Source: Lepiota brunneoincarnata
Lineage: Eukaryota > Basidiomycota > Agaricomycetes > Agaricales > Agaricaceae
Length of the DNA: 64,000 nt
Direction: 5' to 3'
Assembly (NCBI GenBank): GCA_023014365.1
Contig: JAEBUN010000075.1
Location: forward strand, 1 to 64,000
Shown: piece by piece, positions 23,471-35,000 of the stretch
How positions within the stretch are numbered: the stretch's first letter is position 1
How the letters are laid out: every line of letters begins with the position of its first letter
Notes under the pieces: model-generated
Seen by the model: the letters and a program-made list of their open reading frames with translations, nothing else
Database searches by the model: none
What the model was told of the DNA's origin: nothing
Program-made: the position numbers and the translations under genes

Positions 23471-26400
23471 TCAGGCAAGAGGTTTTGTAAGCAGATCAGC
23501 TGGCATGTCATCAGTAGACAGGTGCTCAAGCTGTAGCTTTTTCATTGCCACCTTCTCCCTCAACCAATAATAACCTATGTCCAAGTGTTTCATCCTCCCA
23601 TGGTGATCAGGGTTTTTGGCAACAGACATTGCAGACTGGCTATCAGTGTATAGTACCGATGGGGCACATGGAGTATATCCAAGCTCTCCTAGCAATTTTT
23701 GCATCCACAGGATTTCTTTTCCAGCTTCATTTCCAGCCACATACTCTGCTTCAGTAGTTGACTTGGTGACTACAGGTTGAAGCTTGCTTCTCCAACACAC
23801 AACCCCCTGACCCAGCTTCACCAAATATCCTGTTGTGGATTTGTGAGAGTCCTTGTCTCCTCCATGATCAGCATCACAATATGTCACAAACATCCTATCA
23901 CCAATACTGGAGTCAGATCCATATGTGAGCTTATAGTCCAATGTACCCCTTAAGTATCAGAACAAGTGTTTAACAGCTGACCAATGAGCCATTCCAGGGT
24001 TAGCATTGAAGCATGCTAGTACCCCTACAGCATAAGCAATGTCTGGACGTGTTGTAGTGGCCAAATACATGAGAGAGCCAACAGCATTCATGTAAGGGAT
24101 ATTAACCATCTTTTGCTTTTCCTCTGGAGTTTTTGGACAGTCATCTAGTGTAAGGACCTTATTAGGTATCATGGGTGTTGTTTGTGGTTTGCGCTCTGTC
24201 ATTCCAAACTCTTCCAACTTCTTTAGAGTATATTGATGTTGGGACAGTGTCAATATGTGCTATTGCCTATCTTGTTTGATTTCAACACCCAATAAGAATG
24301 ATGTTTCACCTAGGTCCCTCAATTTGAAATGTGAAGATAATTCCTTCACAAACTGGTCCATTTTCTCAACAGATTTTGATGCAATTGTGATGTCATCCAC
24401 AAACACAGGGACAATTACCCATACATCATCCCAGGCATAGAGGTAAACTGATGGATCACTGTGCAACCTATGGAAATTCATCCCTTCCATTACAGTTGCA
24501 AGTTTTTCACTCCACAGACGAGGTGACTGCTTTAACCCATATAGGGACTTGTTCAGTTTACAAACATACTCTGAACCCCCTTGCTCAAACCCTTCTGGCT
24601 GCTTCATATATACTTCAGCATCAATATCACTATTGATAAAAGCATGAGATATGTCCACAGTATGCAGATTTAGGTCTTCAATAGCAGCCAGAGCAAGTAT
24701 AGTTCAGATGGTACTCTGATGCATAGTTGATGCAAAGGTTTCAAAATAATCTTGTCCTGGTCGCTGACTAAATCCCTTTGCTACAATACAGGCTTTGTAA
24801 TGCTCTATAGAGCCATCTGCATTGTGTTTAACCTTGAACACCCATTTAGACCCAATTGCTTTCTCCCCTGGAGGCAGTGGTACAAGTGACCAAGTTCCAT
24901 TTGTGAGGTGGGCATTAATCTCCTCTAGTGCTGCCTCATGCCATTTATCACCCTCACCATTTGGTTGCTCTAATGCCTCAGAGTATGACTGTGGTTCCAT
25001 CTCTTGGCTAAACTGAGCATTCTGTTGCTCATCCTCTGATTCTGAGTCAGTGACCAGTGGTTTAGGCTCTCTATGCTTCCAATATCCTAATGGGCATGAG
25101 ACATTCCGTTTGGGCTTTCGAATAGCAATTGGTCTAGAGTCAATTTCAGGTTCACTTGGTAGGCCTTCTCTGATATCATCATCCAGTTCATCATTTGCTT
25201 CAACTTGTCCAGTTGGTGGTATTTGTACACATGGAGTCAATGGGTCAGTGAGTGGTACCAGGATTGGTTCAGGGGCTGGTAGAACAGGTTCTTTATCATT
25301 TATATCATTATGTTGCAATTGGTGATGGAGAGGACCATTTAAACCAACATGCTCATCAAACTCTGCACATTCACTGATAACTATTTTCTTTGTAACAGGA
25401 TTGTAAAATTTCCACCCCTTATGTCCTTCAGGATACCCAATGAATACACACTTTTCCATATGACTTCCAAGTGGTGACCTTTTATCCTTTTGGATATGGA
25501 CATATGTGATACACCCCCAAACTCTAAGATGACTAACATCAGGTTTCTTGCCATACCATGCCTCATATGGTGTCATACTTGGCAGTACAGATGTGGGACA
25601 GCGATTCCAAACATGAACAAGTGCAGCAAGACATTCACCCCAGTACCCCTTTGACAGATTAGCTTCTGAGATCATAGCTGTGATCCTTTTATTAAGTGTT
25701 CTGTTTGCTCATTCAGCAACACCATTTTGTTGTGGCCTATTTCGCACAGTATATTGTCTAGCAATGCCACAATCATCAAGGAACTTGATAAAGTTTGATC
25801 TCATATATTCACCCCCTTTGTCACATCGGAAGGTTTTCAGAGTGTGTCCAGTTTGATTTTCTGCAAACACCTTAAACCGCTTGAATGCATCAAATACATC
25901 ACTCTTTCTCTTTAAGGGTATGACAACCCAAAATCAAGAGAAGTCATCAATAAATGTAACCCAATAATTGAAACCACCCAATGATGTTACTGATACTTGG
26001 TGAAGATCAGAGTGAACAAGTTCCAATGACTGTGATGCTCTATGTTCTGAAGGGGGGAATGGGGTTTGCATGCATTTTTCCTGCTAGACATGGCTCACAG
26101 ATTGGATCAGGCTTCTCAGATGAGCTTACTGTCATTCCACTAACTATGTCACTTTTGATCATCCATTTGATGTCCTCATAGTTGTGATGCCCAAGCCATT
26201 TATGCCACAGAGATAGATTCAGAGGGAGAGTTGATGCAATATGAACATTTTCTATATTTTCTACAGTAAAACCATCAAGATAACCAGTAGTACAGTACCT
26301 TTAACTGAACCAGTAAATAGTAATTGGTCTTTTTGGAAAAACTGTAGTTTATCAAGAGAAATGTGAACATCAATTCCTTTATGAAGAGTTAGGTATAGAA

Positions 26401-27486
26401 CAGCAAGAAGATTACTCTGTAATGCCAGAACATGTAGTACTCTGGTAAATTCAACATCTCTTTCTAATTGTCCATTAATAACTGGTCTGAAGATAACATG
26501 TCCAATACCCTCTGAATATACAATATTGTTGTCCGCAAGTCAAACAGGAACTCTAAATGGAGTGTAATCTTGTAACCAGCTTTTATGAGGGGTCATATGA
26601 GAAGAGGCCCCTGTGTTCATAATCCAATGGAAACTATTAGATGATGTAAAGCATGCCTCAAAACCAGAAAGAGTACTTGCCACATGAGCCAACTCTGGCA
26701 TCTTCTCCCCACTTTCCTCAACTCTGTGTGCCTCTGCTGTATTTGTCCCAACTTTGTCTTTGCGATCATGACACACTCTCGCAATATGCCCCACTTTGCC
26801 ACAGACATAGCAAGTGACTACAACCCCTGGTGTCTTTGGTTTCCACTTTTTCTTTCCTCCAAAGCCTCCCACCATTGCCCGATTGGCTATCTCTGTTCGC
26901 TTTTGATGATTAAGGTCCTCATTTTGGTAGGCAGCAAGGACAGTTGACTTGGTCAATTTGTCCTGTAGTAGTAGTGCTGTTGACAGGTGCACATAGTCCT
27001 CTGGTAATGCTTGAATCAACACCATGCATTGTAGTTCCTCATCAAGATTGGTAATGGTGAACTTGGTAGGACGTAAATCCTGTATAGTTGCCATTGCCTT
27101 CTCTATTTGTGTCCCCAGATCAACTAATGATTCCTCATCATTCTTACAAATGGAGAAGAGATCATCATATGCATTGAATCAAGCACCAGGTTTCTTGTAC
27201 TGATGCACCTCCTCAAGCTTCTTCCACATTTCAACTGGATCCCCCACTAAATCTCGAACATGCACCCTCTGGTCATGATCCAGTAACAGATATATATCAC
27301 CAGCACCTTTTGCACCTTCAATTCCCAAGCATCTATATTCCCCTGATCCTTTTCAGGCTTTTTCTCCTTCCCACTGACCACATTCCACAATCCCTTTGAC
27401 ATCAACCATGCCTGCATTTCACCTGACCACTCTCCATAGTTGGAGTTGGTAAGAGGTGTAATTATAGCACTGACTGAGTCAGACAT
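23471..27486 (-). pseudogene. Copia Gag-Pol polyprotein with scattered stops
   Basis: One polyprotein in essentially one frame. Gag starts at 27486 (MSDSVSAIITPL); a zinc knuckle CYVCGKVGHIARVC lies near 26790; protease MNTGASSHMT near 26605 (Asn replaces the catalytic Asp if read literally); integrase spans about 26100-25400 (NGVAE, ANRTL, WGECLAALVH); RT about 24850-24270 (SKWVFKVKHN, YVCKLNKSLYGLKQ, FVDDITI active site); RNase H to 23471 (YCDADHGGDKDS, TEAEYVAG). In-frame stops appear as TGA at 27179, 26540, 25934, 25709, 24704 and 23957 and TAG at 24260. Inactive but otherwise well preserved. Confidence 0.9.
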
Positions 27487-27625
27487 AGTGATATCCAATA
27501 AATCCCCAATAAAAGCGCAATAAACTCGCAATAAACTCGCAATATGGTGGCAATAAGCCAATAGTCACAGTAGCAGCAATATGCAGCAGTATCCCCAACA
27601 ATCAATGATTAAAATGGTGTAGAGC

Positions 27626-27639
27626 TGGGGCCCATAACC
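27626..27639 (-). other. Copia primer binding site, half-tRNA(iMet) type
   Basis: Immediately inside the 5' LTR the minus strand reads ggttatgggcccc. This is complementary, with one mismatch or wobble, to the initiator-Met anticodon stem-loop (GGGCTCATAACC) rather than to a tRNA 3' end. Drosophila copia and yeast Ty5 prime in this way. Confidence 0.6.
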
Positions 27640-27977
27640 TGTTGAACTGAGTAGAGTCAATAGTATCAGTGACACACTGATTACTAGTCACTAGCTCAAG
27701 TTGATCAACAATCACTGATGTATTCACACATTGTTAATAATAGTGTGATTTGATAAGCCCACTGATTCGGTCAAGTGTAAAGGTTCTTTGTATGTAACTC
27801 CCCTTCACATAATAGGATTTGGCTAGTCTAAGGTCCCATCCTGTCAAAATGGATACAAGGTGTGAAACTCAGTGTCCACTAATTGACATCCCCAAGGGAT
27901 GGGTGTACATAACAACTAATTACTTATATATCATAATTTGTTACTAACTAATAAGTGATCTGTCACTTTATTTAACA
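27640..27977 (-). repeat. Copia 5' LTR
   Basis: 338 bp, TGTTGAACTG...TTTAACA on the plus strand. Adjacent on its inner side is the primer binding site. It contains the 117-bp block missing from the partner. Confidence 0.9.
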
Positions 27978-28021
27978 CTTAATTACTGCCTCAACACAAT
28001 GAGGCATACTCTCAAAAAGGG

Positions 28022-28729
28022 TGTTATGAATAGTCTAGACCAAGAGGAACAAGAGCAACTATTTGACTTTACAAGATGGGTACAGGAGACCACAAATCAG
28101 TTGCAAGCACAGGAATATGAAGATGAAGAATGAGAGTATTACACCGCCATGCAGGACTTGGCAAGAGAAGCAGGAATGGAGATAACTCTGGAGGACATTC
28201 TGGAATACCCCGAGGACAAAGAAGATAGCCACAGATTGACCAATCCAACCTCCGATACAGATGGGAGCACTGAGAGAATGGAGAGTGAGAATGGAAGAGA
28301 GTCCATGGAGATAGAATTGAGAGAAGGAGATTATGAGTCAGAGGAAAGCGATGGAACATCACACAGCAGTGGAATGGAGAACAAGGATACTGACTCATTG
28401 TAATATAAATAACAGTAGGATGCCATCAGCTAGAATGCGCATCATGGTCAAGACTGCGGACGACAAGTAGAACAGCCCAACTACCTATAATGAGTATATA
28501 GTATCTCATAGGTATATAAGGCCTGTACAAGTAGAGATTAAAGCCTTAAGCTTTAATCTTGTTAACAGTGGTCATTAACCCTCTCTGCCTTAACTTGGTG
28601 TGTTCCCTCATTATCTCATTGAGCGCAATCCACTAAGCTCTGCAAGGCCAACCATCTTGGACACCTTGTAGAGTGATTGAAGGCTGTCTCCAGTTATCTC
28701 TGGATACAGAAGGAGCATGGATCATAACA
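28022..28729 (+). repeat. Solo LTR, 708-bp family, copy 3
   Basis: TGTTATGAATAG...GATCATAACA with target duplication aaggg at 28017-28021 and 28730-28734, inside element B. Encodes on its own strand an acidic frame from the ATG at 28026 to the stop at 28403 with one internal TGA (FDFTRWVQETTNQL, EITLEDILEYPED). Confidence 0.93.
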
Positions 28730-29818
28730 AAGGGTGTCCAAATTTTCTTGAGATATATTATTCCATTCCTCCTGAAGAGCAGCCCACATCTCATCCCAGT
28801 TGCAAGGAAGAGGGTCACAGGCATGCACAAGACAATCCAATTGGTCCCATGCATGCTCTATAATGTTCATATCAGGGCTTTAGGGTGGCCAGTCCAAGCA
28901 GCAAATTTTTTTCTTCTTGAAAAATTCCTTGGCAACTTTACTCCTGTGTTTTGGATCATTACCCTGCTGGAAAATCAGTGCACTTTGACCTGTGGATCTC
29001 AGATTAAGATCCTTGAGAGTCCCTAGATAAGACTTTTCAAGGATCTTGACATAATCTGGACCACACATGATGCCGGATATCTGATGTAACCTCCCTACCC
29101 CCTGACTAGTGATGCACCCCCAAACCATAATATTCCCCCCCCCGTATTTGATGTTCTTCTTGGTAAATCAAGAGTCCAGGGCCTGTCTGGGCTTCATCCA
29201 AGCATATTGACAGCCATCTGACTTGAAAAGGAGGAATTTAGATTCATCAGAGAAAATTACCTCCTTCCAGTCATCAACTGTCCAATCAGAATGCTGGCAT
29301 GCCCATGCAAGTTGCTTCCTCTGATTGATTGGAGAAATGTAAGGACGGGGCCTCCTGACTCAGCATATCAATCCTTTCTCCTTTAGGAAGCATGCTACTG
29401 TTTGGCATGACACACCCAGGAAGGTGGTTTTAGCTAATTCAGTTGCATTGGATACCTTCATTTGGGCAAGAAGCCAGGCCCCAACTTGCACTTGGTGCTC
29501 ATCCAGCTTTCAAGGGTGACTGGATTTGGGCCTGACATAATATGGATCTTCAGTTTTGGAGAATCTGTCAAGTACACGGCCGACAGTAGAGTGATGGATA
29601 CTGATCCTTGACCCAATCTGTCTATGGGTCATCCCAGAAGACCAGAGTTCAACAATGCAAGCAACTTTAGATGGGGAAGTATAGACCATGGTGTAATGAG
29701 GCTGAATGATGCAAAAAACTTGAGGTTTGTTCACTCTGGCTTTGCCTATATAGCTTCAAAGGTGATTGAACTTAGATGTCCAAAAGAAATGCACCATAGA
29801 TGTGGCACTAAAACATGA
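28730..29818 (-). pseudogene. Tc1-like transposase of element B
   Basis: Minus-strand DDE transposase remnant. The N-terminal helix-turn-helix is at 29734-29510 (SKVACIVELWSSGMTHRQIG, HHSTVGRVLDRF); catalytic parts are FSDES near 29245, QQGNDPKH near 28960 and SPDMNIIEHAWDQLD near 28865, preceded by a stop in the WPP motif. The C-terminus lies beyond two insertions at 28021-27978 and 23104-23056. It retains the 30 bases after NIIEHA lost from element A. Confidence 0.85.
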
Positions 29819-29925
29819 ATTTTATTCCTAGAATACATTATACAGCAAAGTTTCATTGCCATGATGATTCCTTGTGTCCTGGAGCACGAAACAGCATACT
29901 TTGTTTCACCTCAAGTGTTACATGA

Positions 29926-30576
29926 TGTCATATCCATGCCAACTATAAGTCTAATCACTTAAACTTCGGCTTCTCGACTCCACGTGTGTTCCACACAACA
30001 ACCCTCTGCCCTCCGACTCGGCCCCGACTCACTCCGACCGCAACCCACTGCCCTGATCACGCGACCACCTCCACACGTGCCGTGGTCACCTGAACCTCGC
30101 TGTCTCTATTTCCCCGTCTCCATTTCCCGTCCGTAGTCAAGATACGTTACCAGTCTCCATACCCGTACCGGTCTCCATTTCGTTTGTAATCCGTTTGTAA
30201 CCATATGGGTCTCCGCTTCACTCCGCACGTAGTCAGTACGAGTCATAGTTTGTAAGGCCAGTAGTATATATACCGTAGGTACTTGGCTTGTACTCCTCAG
30301 TCTGATAATCGAATCGAGCAGCAGACCAGCTCCCTGTTCCATATCCTCTCCTCTCTCCTGCCTCGCTCCGCTTCGGCTCCGACTTCCTGAAATACGGACT
30401 AGGACAGTAGGAGGGCACAGCACACAAGCTGAGGCCGCAAGTCCAACCCCCCGCCCGACGTACTCCGCCTCGGTCCCGAAGTCTACGTACCGACTTCGCC
30501 CTGTCCCCCGGTTACCTTATACCAAGGATACCACCCCGACCCTCCGCTTCGGTCCCGACCCGCACCGGCTCTAACA
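29926..30576 (+). repeat. Gypsy B 5' LTR
   Basis: TGTCATATCC...GGCTCTAACA. TATA-like tatatata at about 30265, and the candidate transcript start segment agtctgataat at 30299-30309, 34 nt downstream. Confidence 0.97.
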
Positions 30577-30578
30577 GT

Positions 30579-30589
30579 ATTATCAGACT
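30579..30589 (+). other. Gypsy B candidate self-primer binding site
   Basis: attatcagact begins two bases after the 5' LTR and is the exact reverse complement of agtctgataat (30299-30309) in the LTR. It has the same geometry as in Gypsy C and as known for Tf1. Confidence 0.75.
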
Positions 30590-30629
30590 CAAACTCCTCC
30601 TGTCCACCACACTCTGAATTTTTCTAACC

Positions 30630-32030
30630 ATGGTCTCTCGAACAGTTACCCGTACTCGCACTCTGGTAACTCCAGCCGCTCGCCGTAGCAAACGCATCAC
30701 TCGACAACCTCCTTCCGAGGAACTGCAACCTGACTCCCCGAGGGCTTCTCGCTCTCACCAACAATCGATCGCACCCTCGACCCCAGACCGTTTCTCTGAA
30801 GATATACAACCTTCAGTATTCCGGACTCCCGACGGCCCCGACGATGGCCCCGACCCCAATCCTGATCCCAGCGACCCTGGTGATCCCGACGACTACCCTG
30901 ACAATGGGGATGGGCCCCCGGGCGACGACGAACCATCAGACAACGGCGACAACAACAACAACATCCCACCTGGCAACACCCGAGACGACCATGATAGACT
31001 CATACTCCGAGTTTTCCAACGCATAGCCGACCAAATGGACGGCCGTGGGAACTCTCAAGCCCCACAGCCTCCTCGATCTCCCCGTACCAAAGCTCGCGAA
31101 CCTGACATCTTTACAGGTTCCGACCCCGCCAAACTCAAACCCTTCCTCTTCCAATGTCGGCTCTATTTCCGTACTAACCCGGCCCAGTTCGCTATCCCCG
31201 CCACCAAGGTCAACTTCGCGTTGACATACCTCACAGGCGTGGCACAGCAACACTTCGAAATCGGCCTCGACGAGGCCGACAACCACGGAATAATACACGA
31301 CTGGATCGAGGACTGGGACCAGTTCACCCTGGAACTGCAGACCAATTTCGGTCCCGCGGATCCGACCGGAGAAGCTGCTGAGCAGCTCGACTCCCTCCGA
31401 ATGCGCTACGACGAGAAGATCGCCGTCTACAACGTCGATTTCCTCCGTCTAGCTGGCCAACTCCGCTGGGGTGACGAAGTATTCTGTCACCGCTACTACA
31501 AAGGCCTCCCCGACCGCATCCAGGACATTCTGTCCAATCGGCCCGACGGCAAGCCCGACACCTTCATCGAAATGCGAGCAGCAGCGATGAAGATCGACGC
31601 TCGCTACTGGGAACGCCAACGCGAGAAGGCCCGCGCCAAATCCGTTTCAGACCCGACCGCCTCTAGGAAACCTGGAGGTAACCCATCCCCTTCCACCTCG
31701 ACCAACCCGCAACCTGCCGCCAAGCCTGCCAATAATAACAGAGGCAGCACGCCCAACACCAGCCTCAAGGGCAATCCGCCCAACCCGTCCGCCGGTCAGA
31801 AATCGGCCCCGCCCAAATCCGACCTTACTAGTAAACTTGGTAAGGACGGTAAATTAACCCCCGAGGAACGTCAACGACGTTTCGACAATAACCTCTGCCT
31901 TGTCTGCGCAGATCCCAATCACAGGGCTGCCAACTGCGACAAGAAGAAATTCCCTGACGCCAAGGCTAAAGGCCGACAGGCTCAGATTCCCGAGACAGAC
32001 GCGCCGGCTCTCCCGAGCTCGGAAAAATAG
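30630..32030 (+). CDS. Gypsy B Gag
   Basis: 466-residue Gag. It has an acidic, Pro/Asp/Asn-rich N-terminus (residues about 60-120), a retrotransposon capsid region at about 150-345 (PFLFQCRLYF, FALTYLTG, YNVDFLRLAGQLRW, YYKGLPDRIQD), a Pro/Ser/Asn-rich linker, and a C-terminal zinc knuckle CLVCADPNHRAANC near residue 422 (C-x2-C-x4-H-x4-C). Gag forms the cytoplasmic particle and packages the RNA. The ORF starts at an ATG 54 bases after the LTR and ends at TAG just after a run of five A (ggaaaaatag). Pol lies in the -1 frame and is already open there. Confidence 0.95.
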   Translation: MVSRTVTRTRTLVTPAARRSKRITRQPPSEELQPDSPRASRSHQQSIAPSTPDRFSEDIQPSVFRTPDGPDDGPDPNPDPSDPGDPDDYPDNGDGPPGDDEPSDNGDNNNNIPPGNTRDDHDRLILRVFQRIADQMDGRGNSQAPQPPRSPRTKAREPDIFTGSDPAKLKPFLFQCRLYFRTNPAQFAIPATKVNFALTYLTGVAQQHFEIGLDEADNHGIIHDWIEDWDQFTLELQTNFGPADPTGEAAEQLDSLRMRYDEKIAVYNVDFLRLAGQLRWGDEVFCHRYYKGLPDRIQDILSNRPDGKPDTFIEMRAAAMKIDARYWERQREKARAKSVSDPTASRKPGGNPSPSTSTNPQPAAKPANNNRGSTPNTSLKGNPPNPSAGQKSAPPKSDLTSKLGKDGKLTPEERQRRFDNNLCLVCADPNHRAANCDKKKFPDAKAKGRQAQIPETDAPALPSSEK

Positions 32031-35000
32031 TCGGCGGTCCTCAGGCCTCTGCACAGACTGAGGATCGCATTGAACTCTGCTGTGCTCCAGAGAGTTTCCG
32101 TCTCAATGCGTCCGCTCTTTCCGACCCGAACTCTCTTCATATTACATTAACTTCTCCTTTAGTTACTTTGTTACCCTCTGTTTCCGCTCCTGTACTCTCC
32201 GCTTCGGACCCGCTTTCTACAACGGACAATGTAGTTAGTTCTGACTTTTCTTCTTCTTTTTCTCCTTTCAAAGCTCTTGTTGATAGTGGTTCTACTCACT
32301 GTTTTGTGGACTCTTCTTTCGTTCGTTCTCATAGTATTCCAACCTCGTCCATCCCGGCTATTGAACTTCGGTTATTTGATGGGACCTCAAACGCCTACAT
32401 TACGGAACTTGCGCAACTGCCTGTATCCTTCCCCTCCGGTGAATCTATCATTTTGGACACTTATGTCACCCAGCTCGACTCTTCCTGTTCTGTGGTCTTA
32501 GGACACAACTGGCTCACCCGCTACAATCCGTTGATTGACTGGGCATTGGGCAGTATTACTTTCCGGCCATCCCTACTCGAGAATCCTGCTTCCGTCTCTA
32601 CCTGCGTCGCACCCGCATCGGCTCCGCCTATGGCCGCCCCTGACTCTCCTGACCTAGGTTCACCACCCCTGTCCGGGACCTCGTCCCAATCTGTCCCCCT
32701 TGCGAAACCGCACATCTCCTTGATAAACGCTCCTGCCTTTATCCGCGCTGCCAAGCTCCCTGGCTCCCAACAATTCCGAATCAATCTTTCCGCCGCCTCC
32801 GCATCGGCCGCGTCCTCTTCTGTCTCCGAGGAACCGCCTGACCTCTCGTCTATCCCCGAGGAATACCACGAGTTCGCTGACGTTTTCAGTAAATCGCGTG
32901 CTGACACACTTGCTCCACACCGCCCTTACGACCTCCAGATTAACCTAGAGGATGGCGGTCAGCCTCCGGTCGGTACCATTTACTCCCTTTCACAATCGGA
33001 GCTTGGAGCTCTACGTGATTTTATTGACGAACATTTATCTATTGGTTTCATCCGCCCCTCCACTTCCCCTCATGGAGCCCCGGTCCTCTTCGTCAAGAAA
33101 AAGGACGGCTCCCTCCGCTTATGCGTTGATTTTAGAGGTCTCAACCGTATCACCAAGAAGGACCGCTATCCCCTTCCGCTCATCTCCGACCTTTTAGACT
33201 CCCCTCGCAAAGCTCGCGTATATACCAAGATCGACCTCCGCCACGCCTACCATCTTGTCCGCGTTGCTGACGGCGACGAATGGAAGACCGCCTTTCGGAC
33301 CCGCTACGGCTCCTTCGAATGGATGGTTATGCCTTTCGGCCTCACCAATGCCCCCGCCACCTTCCAGCGGTTCATGAACGATATATTCAAGGACATGCTC
33401 GACGTCTGCGTTACTATCTACCTTGACGACATTCTGATATACTCCGACAACCATAGTATCCATCGTGACCAAGTCAAGGAGGTTCTCAAGCGGCTCCGCC
33501 AACACGGTCTATACGCCCGCCCTGACAAATGCCAGTTCCACTCTGACACAGTGGAATATCTCGGCTACATTCTCTCCCCCGACGGCCTCCGAATGGACCA
33601 ATCTAAAGTCAAGACCATCCAGGAGTGGCCTGAGCCTAAGAAAGTCAAGGACATCCAGTCCTTCTTAGGCTTCGCCAATTTCTACCGTCGCTTCATTCAT
33701 GGATACTCCGACATCGTCGTTCCGCTCACTCGCCTCACCCGCAAAGACGTGAAGTGGAATTTTACTGATGGTTGTCGCGAGGCCTTTAACTCCCTGAAGG
33801 AAGCATTTATCTCCGCCCCCGTCCTCACTCCTTGGGTCCCCGACGCTCAGATCATTGTCGAGACCGACGCCTCCGACTACGCCCTTGCGGCAATCCTCTC
33901 TATCGTCACCGACGATGGGGAGGTCCATCCCGTTGCATTCCATTCCCGCACCTTTAACACGGCCGAACTCAACTATGACACTCACGACAAGGAACTCCTG
34001 GCGATATTCGAAGCCTTTCGCATCTGGCGGCACTATCTCGAAGGTGCCCCCCTTGCTATTGATGTGGTCACTGACCACAAGAACCTCGAATACTTCTGCA
34101 CCACCAAGATCCTGACTCGCCGCCAAGCTCGTTGGTCCGAGTTCCTATCCCAATTCCACCTCGTCATCCGTTTCCGACCCGGCCGCCTCGGCACCAAGCC
34201 TGACGCCCTAACTAGACGATGGGACGTCTACCCTAAAGGGGGGAATAGCGACTATGCATCAGTCAACCCGCACAACTTCCGGCCTGTGTTCACTCACGAA
34301 CAGCTCGCGGCCTCCGTCCGTGCCACCACTCTTTACGCCCCTTCCCTTCGCGCAGCTGTAGTCATGGACCTCGATCAGCTACACCGCGATATTCTCGCCG
34401 CCCTACCAGCGGATCCGACCGCTTCCGCCCATCTTGCCAGCCCAGAAGGCCGTTGGTCAGTTAATGATAAAGGTTTCCTCCTCTTAGACGACAGAATCTA
34501 CGTCCCTGACACCGACAATCTCCGACTTCGGGTCCTCCAGTACAAGCATGATCACGTCCTAGCCGGCCACTTCGGTCAGAATAAAACGCTGGAACTCATC
34601 CGGCGCGAATACACCTGGCCTAGCGTCCGCACCTTCGTCAAGGATTTCTGTAAGTCTTGCGTCACCTGTATGAGGTCTAAACCCCAGCGCCATCGCCCCT
34701 ACGGTCTCCTTAAGCAACTCCCCATCCCCGAACGCCCTTGGAATTCAATCTCCATGGACTTCATCGAAAAACTTCCCGCCTCCTCCGGCTATGACGCCAT
34801 CCTGGTAATCGTTGACAGACTCACCAAGCAATCCCTCTTCATCCCGACTTATGATACCGTCACCTCCTCCGACCTCGCCCGCCTATTCGTCCTCCACGTC
34901 TTCTCCAAGCACGGCGTACCCGAACATGTTACCTCCGACCGCGGCTCCGAATTCGTCTCCCACTTCTTCCGCTCATTGGGACAAGCCCTTGACATGAAGC

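Larger units (their letters stand above)
23105..27977 (-). mobile_element. Copia LTR retrotransposon, nearly complete but inactivated
   Basis: TSD cttaa at 23100-23104 and 27978-27982, inside the transposase of element B. LTRs are 23105-23325 (221 bp) and 27640-27977 (338 bp). Domain order is gag, protease, integrase, RT, RNase H, the Ty1/Copia order. The tract cagggggct beside the left LTR is the likely polypurine tract. Confidence 0.93.

Noticed and set aside
30106..30423. Minus-strand frame repeated in both Gypsy B LTRs (also 37259-37576)
   Set aside because: Present only because the LTR is CpG-rich and duplicated; composition is low-complexity and no conservation can be judged from one element.
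33665..34126. Minus-strand frame within Gypsy B pol
   Set aside because: Shadow of the intact RNase H coding strand.
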